Assembly (NCBI GenBank): GCA_030638765.1 | Contig: DAOWDZ010000056.1 | Span: 1 to 17,323, forward strand | Origin: Desulfocapsa sp. | Lineage (GTDB): Bacteria; Desulfobacterota; Desulfobulbia; Desulfobulbales; Desulfocapsaceae | Reading direction: 5' to 3' | Length of the DNA: 17,323 nucleotides | Part shown: positions 7,233 to 13,284 of the stretch, in pieces | How positions within the stretch are numbered: the first letter of the stretch is position 1 | Layout: every line of letters begins with the position of its first letter | Notes under the pieces: generated by a model | Databases searched by the model: none | What the model was told of the DNA's origin: nothing | Seen by the model: the letters and a program-made list of their open reading frames with translations, nothing else | Position numbers and translations under genes: made by a program

Positions 7233-7499
7233 TTAAAATGTCGGCCTTTCATTCAGGAAGGCTTGTAGACCACGATTGAGATCCAAATTGGCAAAGAGCA
7301 AGTCCTCGGCCTTCTTGTTGGGGATTCCGTCAAGGAAGTCCAGGGTACCAATCTTAGTTGCCACCGTTTCTGGAGTCAGGATCGACTCAGGGATCTTGTT
7401 GTTGAAGCACGGCATAGGGTTTTTGGCAGAAACCGTTGTTGTCACTAACACGGTCGCAATTAGCACAACTATTACAGATGTGTAACTGTTAAAGACCAT
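7233..7499 (-). pseudogene. DUF1254-family protein, N-terminal fragment
   Basis: The 88-residue frame begins with a signal peptide (about residues 1-25, ending TTTVSA). It continues with the conserved entry of DUF1254 proteins: IPESILTPETVATKIGTLDFLDG, a variable linker, then NLDLNRGLQAFLN. Known members are roughly 400-480 residues, so more than three quarters is missing. The frame stops at 7233-7235, only about 26 nt from the terminator that follows the tRNA fragment. The most likely cause is loss of the rest of the gene by the rearrangement at the island edge. It is downstream of, and on the same strand as, the DsrE-family gene. Whether it is transcribed cannot be told. Confidence 0.75.
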
Positions 7500-7584
7500 T
7501 TTTTATGCTCAACTCATTCTTTTCTTTCCCGTGTTATTCTTCGCTGAGTTAGTATCAGAGCAGGTAGACTTTCTCTGGATCCCG

Positions 7585-7620
7585 TGGCACTCCATGCCAG
7601 GCTTATCAATGAATTGATAA
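7585..7620. repeat. Two adjacent hairpins between the DsrE-family gene and the DUF1254 fragment
   Basis: TGGCA-CTCCA-TGCCA (7585-7599) and TTATCAA-TGAA-TTGATAA (7603-7620) are both perfect inverted repeats, just past the end of the DsrE-family gene. Neither is followed by a long T run on the minus strand, so they could be mRNA-stabilising stem-loops or a weak terminator. Confidence 0.35.
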
Positions 7621-7639
7621 ACATCGCGTTTTGGTTATT

Positions 7640-8155
7640 CTATGGTATCCTTACTACTGAATATCCTTGGGCTTGATATCCGGCGACGGAAACGAACCCA
7701 TTGTCCACGTGATCGATTTCGGGCATGATAGTGGTGGGATCAACCCCCATTACCTTTGCTGCATAATCGCAAATCTCCAACGTTACACCGTTCTTTTTCA
7801 TCTGCCGGACGGTATCTGCAAACTTGTCTACCTCCACCACTGCTTCAGGGTTGAATCCTTTCCTGTCTGTGGAAATGAGTTTGACTGCCGGACCATGAAA
7901 AACGACAACAGTGCGTGGCGGATTGGGAAGTGCTCGTACTGATTCATTCTGATACACATCTTTTACAGCCAAAAAAACAATGTTGGCTACCTCTGGTGAT
8001 CCTTGACTAACATCAAAAACTGTATCGATTCCATCGACGCCCTTCAGTGCGGCGTAATCGCCAGCGATAACTGGAGTGGTTAGAGAGGTGAAAAAAAGTA
8101 CGGCAAGTAGAATGGACGGAGTACGACAGGAGACGATATTTTTAATACTTTTCAT
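7640..8155 (-). CDS. Periplasmic DsrE-family protein
   Basis: The 171-residue product starts at ATG 8155, which has AAGGAG at an 8-nt distance; an upstream TTG at 8173 overlaps that ribosome site and is unlikely. A signal peptide runs to about residue 32 (SILLAVLFFTSLTTPVIA). The rest matches the DsrE/DsrF-like fold: DVSQGSPEVANIVFLAVKDVY, VVVFHGPAVKLIST, then VEVDKFADTVRQMKKNGVTLEICDYAAK with a single mature cysteine, and VAGYQAQGYSVVRIP at the end. Members in sulfur-metabolising bacteria are linked to sulfur handling, but the periplasmic branch has no settled function, so sulfur relay here is a guess. Upstream DNA carries a striking 12-bp inverted repeat. Confidence 0.88.
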   Translation of the reverse strand: MKSIKNIVSCRTPSILLAVLFFTSLTTPVIAGDYAALKGVDGIDTVFDVSQGSPEVANIVFLAVKDVYQNESVRALPNPPRTVVVFHGPAVKLISTDRKGFNPEAVVEVDKFADTVRQMKKNGVTLEICDYAAKVMGVDPTTIMPEIDHVDNGFVSVAGYQAQGYSVVRIP

Positions 8156-8209
8156 TATGATGCTCCTTTTCAAGATATTGGTGTGTTTTAGGGTAATTCA
8201 ATTCTTATC

Positions 8210-8254
8210 TCATAATCACCTAGCACTTCCTATGGGCGGGGCAGGTGATTATGA
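8210..8254. promoter_or_regulatory. Perfect 12-bp inverted repeat upstream of the DsrE-family gene
   Basis: TCATAATCACCT (8210-8221) and AGGTGATTATGA (8243-8254) are exact reverse complements with a 21-nt GC-rich spacer. It lies 55-99 nt ahead of the DsrE-family start. Arm centres are 33 bp apart, about three helical turns, which would suit a pair of protein-binding half sites; as RNA it would form a long stem. Confidence 0.45.
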
Positions 8255-8267
8255 ACGCCAGGGGGTA

Positions 8268-8280
8268 ACCACAAAGTGGT
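8268..8280. promoter_or_regulatory. Palindrome ACCAC-N3-GTGGT, copy 1
   Basis: ACCAC-AAA-GTGGT lies upstream of the minus-strand DsrE-family gene. The same arms and spacing recur at 8609-8621 in front of the histidine kinase, so both may bind one regulator. Confidence 0.35.
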
Positions 8281-8447
8281 ACTTGACAAGCTAGGGAATG
8301 AACACGATTTGTCAAGAAGATCTGGAAATTCATTGGCTCGTCTGCCTATCGTTGATTCTTAAAGTAGGATACTTGCTGTAGTACATCAACGTCGGAGACC
8401 TTTTTATTGGAAAGACAGACAATGGTTTTCTTAGCAGGCAAAAAAAC

Positions 8448-8576
8448 ATGGATAGTACAGAAGATAAAGATATGCTTGATGTGTATGCATTACATCCTCA
8501 GGCGCAGTGCATTACATGCACTGATGCTGCAATTATCGTCGAGTTACTTGATGGATGGATGATATTGTCAGTCTGA
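8448..8576 (+). CDS. Possible small ORF or gene remnant (42 codons)
   Basis: From ATG 8448 the product begins MDSTEDKDMLDVYALHPQ and includes CITC and a hydrophobic end VELLDGWMILSV. The frame is open upstream to 8382 without a start codon, and that stretch (YINVGDLFIGKTDNG) also looks protein-like, so this may be the tail of a decayed gene. AGG lies about 9 nt ahead of the ATG. No family is recognised. Repeats at 8486-8523 overlap it. Confidence 0.15.
   Translation: MDSTEDKDMLDVYALHPQAQCITCTDAAIIVELLDGWMILSV
8486..8523. repeat. Direct repeat TGCATTACAT plus overlapping hairpin
   Basis: TGCATTACAT occurs at 8486-8495 and 8508-8517, a 22-bp period (two helical turns). The second copy is part of the perfect hairpin CAGTGCA-TTACA-TGCACTG (8505-8523). 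Confidence 0.4.
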
Positions 8577-8603
8577 TCGGCAGATTTATAAAGACGCGAT
8601 GCA

Positions 8604-8626
8604 ACAATACCACAGTGTGGTCTTGT
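8604..8626. promoter_or_regulatory. Near-perfect 23-bp palindrome, ACCAC-N3-GTGGT copy 2
   Basis: The 23-bp site is its own reverse complement apart from one mismatched pair (8608/8622) and the central base. Its core ACCAC-AGT-GTGGT (8609-8621) matches the 8268 site. It lies about 90 nt ahead of the kinase start, a plausible operator position. Confidence 0.4.
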
Positions 8627-8713
8627 ATTTAAACTAACAGATACGATAGAATAAAAATAATTTGTTAATTACAATTTGAGTGATGTTATATTTGCAGTTA
8701 TACATGAGGCACT

Positions 8714-11700
8714 ATGTTAACACGGACAAAGATAATAAGTATTGTCATGCTATTGATGGGGCTGTTTAGTGTTGTTTTCCTAGTTACCCTGTCATCAACC
8801 CAGCAACATGCACTTGATAAGCTTATTAATACAAAGGTGCACTTTGCAAATTTGTTAGCAAAAAATGTACTGCAGCAAGCTGCTGATCGTTATCAAAAAA
8901 GAATCAAAGGGTTCATCAATTATAAATCTGTAAAAACCAAAGAACTGTTTGTTAACGCCTTAGCTCACCAGGATAGGGAATCTCTCCTACACCTGACACA
9001 ACCATTTCTTGAAATCTTCCAAAAAGAAAACCCTTATTTCACTTCTTTGAGCTGGATTTTACCGGATAATACGGTAATCCTCCGCGTCCAAAAGCCAGAA
9101 TTATTCGGAGACAATATCTTAAAATTTCTTCCAGATGTTGTAGAGGCTAATTTGACGAAAACACAATTTCATGGATTTGGTGTTGCAAGGTCCGGTATGC
9201 AGTACCGTATTGTTGAACCGGTTGTATATGAAGGACGCCATGTTGGTGTCGTTCTGTTTGGTTTAAAAGCCAGCTTCATCTCTGACATGCTGGAGAAACA
9301 ACTTGATGTTCCAAGTGGCCTGGCAATCCTGAATAAAGAGTGTGCTTTTGCCGTGTATGCAGAAACGGACGGACTAAAAGGAAATACGCATACTGTCAGG
9401 GTGAGTGATAAAAAGATTTTTGACATATTGCCGAAGAATATTGACTGGAGTCAGCAAAGACATGATTTTCAAGCAAATGACCGTAACTATATACTGCTCA
9501 ACCTCTTCCCCCTGAAAAATTTTATTGGGACACAGCTTGGCAGGTATTTTATCATTCTTGATGTCACTGAAGAGCGCGAAGCTGCTTCCAGAATTCTTTA
9601 CGGTGCATTGATTGTATGTTGTTTACTCCTCGTACTCTCATTTGTTGTGATTTATGTCGGCTACAACGCACTTGTTCAAAAAATCGTTAACCTGAATAAA
9701 ACTCTGAAAAAAAACAACCTTGAACTTGAATATAGAGTGAGTGAACGCACAACGGATCTTCAGGAAAGGGAGTCTCAGCTTCGACAAATTATTGATTTAG
9801 TACCTCATTTTATTTTTGTAAAAGACGAAACTGGTAAATTTGAGATTGTAAACAAAGCGACTGCTGAAGTTTTTGGCACAACTGTGGAAGATCTCACGGG
9901 TAGGAAAGATGTTGAATTTGTAGCAAATGACGAAGAAATGGAAAGTTTCTGGTCCGATGACTTTGAAGTGATAAAATCAGGAAAGATTAAGTTTATCCCG
10001 GAAGAAAAAATTACGGACTCTGAAAACAAGACAAGATATTTACAAACGACGAAAGTTCCTTTTAAAATTTCAGGCACTGAAATATCTGCTCTTTTAGGTA
10101 TTGCTGTCGACATTACCGATCGTAAACAAACAGAACAGCAAATTATACGCCTTAACCATTTGCGAGAAGAATTGCTGGGACTTGGGGATTTTAATGAGAA
10201 ATTAATACATATTACCGATGCTGTTGTGGATATATTTGATGCTGATTTCTGTCGTGTCTGGATAATCAAATCGGGAGATCGCTGCAACGACAGTTGTCCT
10301 CATGCCGAAGCAACAGAAGGCCCACACGTATGTCTACACAGGGAACGATGCCTCCATCTTGCAGCCAGTTCAGGACGTTACTCAGGTCTGGACAGTACCA
10401 TGCACGGCAGGGTTCCTTTTGGCTGTTACAAAATAGGAATGATTGCTTCGGGTGCTATTGAAAGTTTTAACACTAATGATGTCACTCACGATTCTCGTGT
10501 ACATGATCGTGAGTGGGCCAAAAAACTCGGGATGGTTTCTTTTGCCGGATATTGCCTGTTTTCAGATAACGGTCTTCCCATAGGCGTTATTGCTCTTTTT
10601 AGCAAACATGTGATAGGTCCTCATGAAGTTGGGTTGTTGGAGGGAGTTGCCAACAGCACATCTCAGGTCATTCAAATGGCTATGGCTGCAACAGAGAAAG
10701 AAGCAATGCGGGTGAATCTTCACAGAGCGCAAAAGATGGAAGCCATCGGCTTGATGGCTAGTGGTGTGGCTCATGATTTAAATAATATTCTGGCGGGTAT
10801 TGTGAGCTATCCTGAATTATTGCTTTTAAAGTTGTCAGAATCCAGCGAGCTACGGAAACCTATTGAGGAAATTAGAGAGTCTGGAAAACGAGCGGCAACA
10901 GTGGTGGCGGATCTTCTAACCGTTGCAAGAGGCGCTGCCAGCACAAAAGTGCCATGTGATGTCAATGTTCTGATTCAGGACTATCTTGATTCTCCTGAAT
11001 GTTCGAAACTTAAATATTTGCATCCAGGTGTTATTTGTACAAACCAGCTTGACGCAGAAAATCCTATCATTGCTTGTTCTTCTGTGCATATCAAAAAAAC
11101 TATTATGAATTTGTTAACAAATGCAATGGAAGCTCTTGGGAAAAAAGGCAATGTCGTAATTGCAACTTGCAACCAAACGATTGAGAAAACAAATATTCTT
11201 GAAAAGAAGATTCCACCTGGCAACTATGTGTTAATAACTGTCCGTGACGATGGCTCAGGTATTGCTCCTAAGGATCTTAATCATATTTTCGAACCATTCT
11301 ATACAAAGAAGATTATGGGGCGCAGCGGTACAGGACTTGGTTTGTCGATTGTATGGAACACTGTTCAAGATCACAATGGAGAGATTTTTGTTGAGAGCAA
11401 TGAAAAAGGAAGCATCTTTCAGCTTTATTTTCCATTGAGCACAGAAGAGATAATAAACGACTGTCCTGAGGCAAATACAGAGCAAACATTTACTACTAAA
11501 GATACATATATTTTAGTAGTAGATGATGAACCTCAAATACGTGATATAGCAACTCAATTATTGAAAGTTATTGGTTATAAAGTTGATTCTGTTTGTTCTG
11601 GAGAATTAGCCATTGCATTTGTAAAAGATAATCCCGTTGACTTAATAGTGATGGATATGTTGATGGAACCAGGTATGAATGGACGTCAAACGTATGCTGA

Positions 11701-11863
11701 GATCCTGAAACTGTATCCTGATCAGAAAGCTATTGTGACCAGTGGGTTTTCTGAAAGTACTGATATTAAAGCAACGCTTGACCTTGGAGCTAATGGGTTT
11801 ATCAAAAAACCATATTCAATGGCTAGTCTTGATCGAGCTGTGAAGGAAGCTTTGAATAAATAA
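8714..11863 (+). CDS. Hybrid sensor histidine kinase (dCache-PAS-GAF-HisKA-HATPase-REC)
   Basis: The 1049-aa inner-membrane sensor kinase starts at ATG with GAGG 5 nt ahead. Domains in order: transmembrane helix 1 (about 8-28); a periplasmic dCache_3-like sensor (about 35-285); helix 2 (about 293-318); a coiled-coil linker; PAS (about 355-470); GAF (about 485-660); HisKA with His687 in GVAHDLNN; HATPase with N box NLLTNAMEAL, G1 DDGSGIAP, F box FEPFYTKK and G2 GTGLGLSI; a C-terminal receiver (about 930-1045) with VVDDEP, phospho-acceptor Asp981 and Lys in FIKKPYS. The GAF domain carries clustered cysteines (513, 524, 528, 540, 546, 571), suggesting metal, heme or redox sensing. No partner regulator is adjacent. 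The family is certain; the signal is unknown. Confidence 0.95.
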   Translation: MLTRTKIISIVMLLMGLFSVVFLVTLSSTQQHALDKLINTKVHFANLLAKNVLQQAADRYQKRIKGFINYKSVKTKELFVNALAHQDRESLLHLTQPFLEIFQKENPYFTSLSWILPDNTVILRVQKPELFGDNILKFLPDVVEANLTKTQFHGFGVARSGMQYRIVEPVVYEGRHVGVVLFGLKASFISDMLEKQLDVPSGLAILNKECAFAVYAETDGLKGNTHTVRVSDKKIFDILPKNIDWSQQRHDFQANDRNYILLNLFPLKNFIGTQLGRYFIILDVTEEREAASRILYGALIVCCLLLVLSFVVIYVGYNALVQKIVNLNKTLKKNNLELEYRVSERTTDLQERESQLRQIIDLVPHFIFVKDETGKFEIVNKATAEVFGTTVEDLTGRKDVEFVANDEEMESFWSDDFEVIKSGKIKFIPEEKITDSENKTRYLQTTKVPFKISGTEISALLGIAVDITDRKQTEQQIIRLNHLREELLGLGDFNEKLIHITDAVVDIFDADFCRVWIIKSGDRCNDSCPHAEATEGPHVCLHRERCLHLAASSGRYSGLDSTMHGRVPFGCYKIGMIASGAIESFNTNDVTHDSRVHDREWAKKLGMVSFAGYCLFSDNGLPIGVIALFSKHVIGPHEVGLLEGVANSTSQVIQMAMAATEKEAMRVNLHRAQKMEAIGLMASGVAHDLNNILAGIVSYPELLLLKLSESSELRKPIEEIRESGKRAATVVADLLTVARGAASTKVPCDVNVLIQDYLDSPECSKLKYLHPGVICTNQLDAENPIIACSSVHIKKTIMNLLTNAMEALGKKGNVVIATCNQTIEKTNILEKKIPPGNYVLITVRDDGSGIAPKDLNHIFEPFYTKKIMGRSGTGLGLSIVWNTVQDHNGEIFVESNEKGSIFQLYFPLSTEEIINDCPEANTEQTFTTKDTYILVVDDEPQIRDIATQLLKVIGYKVDSVCSGELAIAFVKDNPVDLIVMDMLMEPGMNGRQTYAEILKLYPDQKAIVTSGFSESTDIKATLDLGANGFIKKPYSMASLDRAVKEALNK

Positions 11864-11952
11864 GATTCGTTTGTTTAGCTAATTGCTGATGTGTTGTTTG
11901 TATGTAGCTGTTATTGAATCAGAAAGGCTGAGTTTGTTTGTTAGCGTTGGCG

Positions 11953-11969
11953 ATAGTTACTTTAACTAT
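11953..11969. repeat. Perfect inverted repeat after the kinase gene
   Basis: ATAGTTA-CTT-TAACTAT followed by TTT. It could act as a weak AT-rich terminator for the kinase or as an operator for the PEP-CTERM/lasso transcript that starts downstream. Confidence 0.35.
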
Positions 11970-12042
11970 TTTGCATGATTTGTAGTGTTTAGGTGCTCCT
12001 ACCCATTGATTTTCAAGCGTCTGGCGGTTACAGTATCACACA

Positions 12043-12093
12043 TGAATGACGAAAGTGTTGTTCGTTGTAATTGTGAATGACGAGATTGTGAAT
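12043..12093 (+). promoter_or_regulatory. Clustered direct repeats ahead of the PEP-CTERM/lasso-precursor genes
   Basis: TGAATGACGA occurs at 12043-12052 and 12074-12083 (31-bp period), and ATTGTGAAT at 12070-12078 and 12085-12093 (15-bp period). They end about 20 nt before the ATG at 12113, just ahead of its Shine-Dalgarno AAAGG. Spacing close to whole helical turns suits tandem regulator sites. No clear sigma-70 or sigma-54 promoter is identifiable. Confidence 0.35.
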
Positions 12094-12112
12094 AGGTACA
12101 AAAGGTGATGAC

Positions 12113-12964
12113 ATGGGAACAAAGCTAATTGCTGTAGTCTCGGTAGGTTTTTTTCTTTTCTTTTCGACGAGTGCAAGTGCGGTGGAATTTGCTGGAAGTG
12201 CTATAGGGTCTTGGCTTGATGTGAAATCTGATAATCCAGCTCCTGATTATCCTACAACCCCTGTAACCAACCCCTCTATGGATATTTGGGATGTGGAAAA
12301 TGATGATGATGGTTTGGATCCAGCAATTACAGAGCATGATACCGCACTGTTTTGGTGGGGAAGTTCAACCTATCTGAGTCCATATAGCGGGACGCTTTCT
12401 GATACTGGATCTGCTTTTCCTCGAAGTGAGTTTATCTTTGACGGAGTTGGAAGTGATGGTGCTCCTGGTGTTGTAGAGACAGACGATGATGAAATCTTTG
12501 CATTTGGGGATTTCACGTATAATAACGGCGATAATTACAATAGTGCAACTGTAAATGGAGTTGATCTGTTTCTTGACTTTATGCTCACTGATAACGGCGC
12601 AACTAGTTTTGAGAAATCATTTAATTTAACGGCGTCATATGCAATAGCTAATACAGCTAATACAGAAAATGATTCTGATACTCCTGTTTCTGATACAGTA
12701 ACGCTTACAAATTTTTCAGAGAAATATACCTTTGAGTATGATAGTATCAGTTATGATTTTGAAATTTTAGGTTTTGGAATACTTGATGAATTTGATGATC
12801 TTTCTATAAGTAATTTCATTGTGGTGGCTGAAAATGCCACTGCAGAACGTCAATTATATGCGAAGATATCTGAAACTCCAGTGCCTGAACCTGCCACCCT
12901 TGTACTTTTCAGTGTGGGCTTATTGGGACTGTCTGGTATGCGTCTCAGGAAGAAGAAATTGTAA
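12113..12964 (+). CDS. PEP-CTERM sorted surface protein (choice-of-anchor K-like)
   Basis: The 283-aa exported protein has a signal peptide (about 1-23, ending TSASA) and a classic PEP-CTERM sorting signal at the C terminus: VPEPATLVL, a hydrophobic helix and the basic tail RLRKKKL. In that system exosortase EpsH/XrtA cleaves the tail in the inner membrane, usually with exopolysaccharide production. The acidic, beta-rich middle, with FAFGDFTYNNGDNYNSATVNG followed by VDLFLDFML, resembles choice-of-anchor K domains; that label is from memory. The ATG has AAAGG at 12101-12105. It lies 40 nt ahead of the lasso precursor on the same strand with no terminator between, so the two are probably co-transcribed. 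No exosortase gene is in the window. Confidence 0.88.
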   Translation: MGTKLIAVVSVGFFLFFSTSASAVEFAGSAIGSWLDVKSDNPAPDYPTTPVTNPSMDIWDVENDDDGLDPAITEHDTALFWWGSSTYLSPYSGTLSDTGSAFPRSEFIFDGVGSDGAPGVVETDDDEIFAFGDFTYNNGDNYNSATVNGVDLFLDFMLTDNGATSFEKSFNLTASYAIANTANTENDSDTPVSDTVTLTNFSEKYTFEYDSISYDFEILGFGILDEFDDLSISNFIVVAENATAERQLYAKISETPVPEPATLVLFSVGLLGLSGMRLRKKKL

Positions 12965-13004
12965 ATATTTTCACTGAAGACTTTTTTTTATTAGGAGCTG
13001 GTTT

Positions 13005-13193
13005 ATGAAACAGAATGTAAAAAAAGAACCTGTGAGTACTGGTATAGTAGCTGAGACAGGAGCTTCAATATATGAAAAACCAACTTTGGTAAGATTTGGT
13101 ACTGTTACCAAATTAACATTTGGTGCAGCTGGATCTGGCATGGATGGTGAGTGTACTGATAATACGTGTAAAGAGGATCTGACGTCGTATTAG
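13005..13193 (+). CDS. Lasso peptide precursor (class IV-like Cys pattern)
   Basis: The 62-residue precursor has AGGAG 8 nt ahead of its ATG. Residues 23-38 match the lasso leader signature YxxPxLxxxGxxxxxT exactly (Tyr23, Pro26, Leu28, Gly32, Thr38). Thr38 is the conserved penultimate leader residue, so cleavage is predicted after Phe39. The core is then 23 residues, starting GAAGSGMD: Gly1 amine and Asp8 side chain would form an 8-residue macrolactam. Both cysteines (core 11 and 16) lie in the tail and could form a tail disulfide, as in class IV lasso peptides such as LP2006. The core ends Leu-Thr-Ser-Tyr and is acidic. By hand calculation the lasso's neutral monoisotopic mass is about 2305.88, or 2303.86 with the disulfide. 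It is transcribed towards the processing genes. Confidence 0.9.
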   Translation: MKQNVKKEPVSTGIVAETGASIYEKPTLVRFGTVTKLTFGAAGSGMDGECTDNTCKEDLTSY

Positions 13194-13220
13194 GATCTTT
13201 TTTAGAGTAAGTTTTAAAGA

Positions 13221-13253
13221 GGCACACTGTCTATGTTGATAGAGAGTGTTGCC
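13221..13253. terminator. Hairpin between the convergent precursor and cyclase genes
   Basis: GGCA/TGCC, CACT/AGTG and CTAT/ATAG segments nest into one imperfect stem with a GTTG loop. It lies midway between the precursor stop (13193) and the cyclase stop (13285). T tracts are weak on both sides, so a bidirectional terminator is likely by position but not proven. Confidence 0.45.
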
Positions 13254-13284
13254 GAGTTTCGTTAGTACTCTTTTCTGCGTTTGC

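Larger units (their letters stand above)
8156..8713. other. Non-coding divergent region rich in repeats
   Basis: This separates the divergently transcribed DsrE-family and histidine-kinase genes. No known RNA gene is recognised. It holds a long inverted repeat (8210-8254), two ACCAC-N3-GTGGT sites (8268-8280, 8609-8621), a direct repeat of TGCATTACAT (8486, 8508) and a 19-bp hairpin (8505-8523). A possible promoter for the kinase is TTGTTA with TTATAT 18 nt later, near 8660-8690. A 42-codon ORF at 8448 is listed separately. Confidence 0.5.

Noticed and set aside
8076..8294. Plus-strand 72-codon ORF over the start of the DsrE-family gene
   Set aside because: It is antisense to a clear signal-peptide-bearing gene and covers its Shine-Dalgarno and repeats; no family features.
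11953..11985. Sigma-54 promoter (TGGC...TTGCA) ahead of the PEP-CTERM gene
   Set aside because: TGGC at 11948 and TTGCA at 11971 are about twice too far apart for the -24/-12 spacing.
13122..13190. Ring closure at core Glu10 or disulfide-in-ring (class I/III) reading
   Set aside because: The leader threonine fixes Gly40 as residue 1 and puts Asp at 8, a standard ring size; no cysteine falls inside that ring. A 10-residue ring is outside the usual 7-9.
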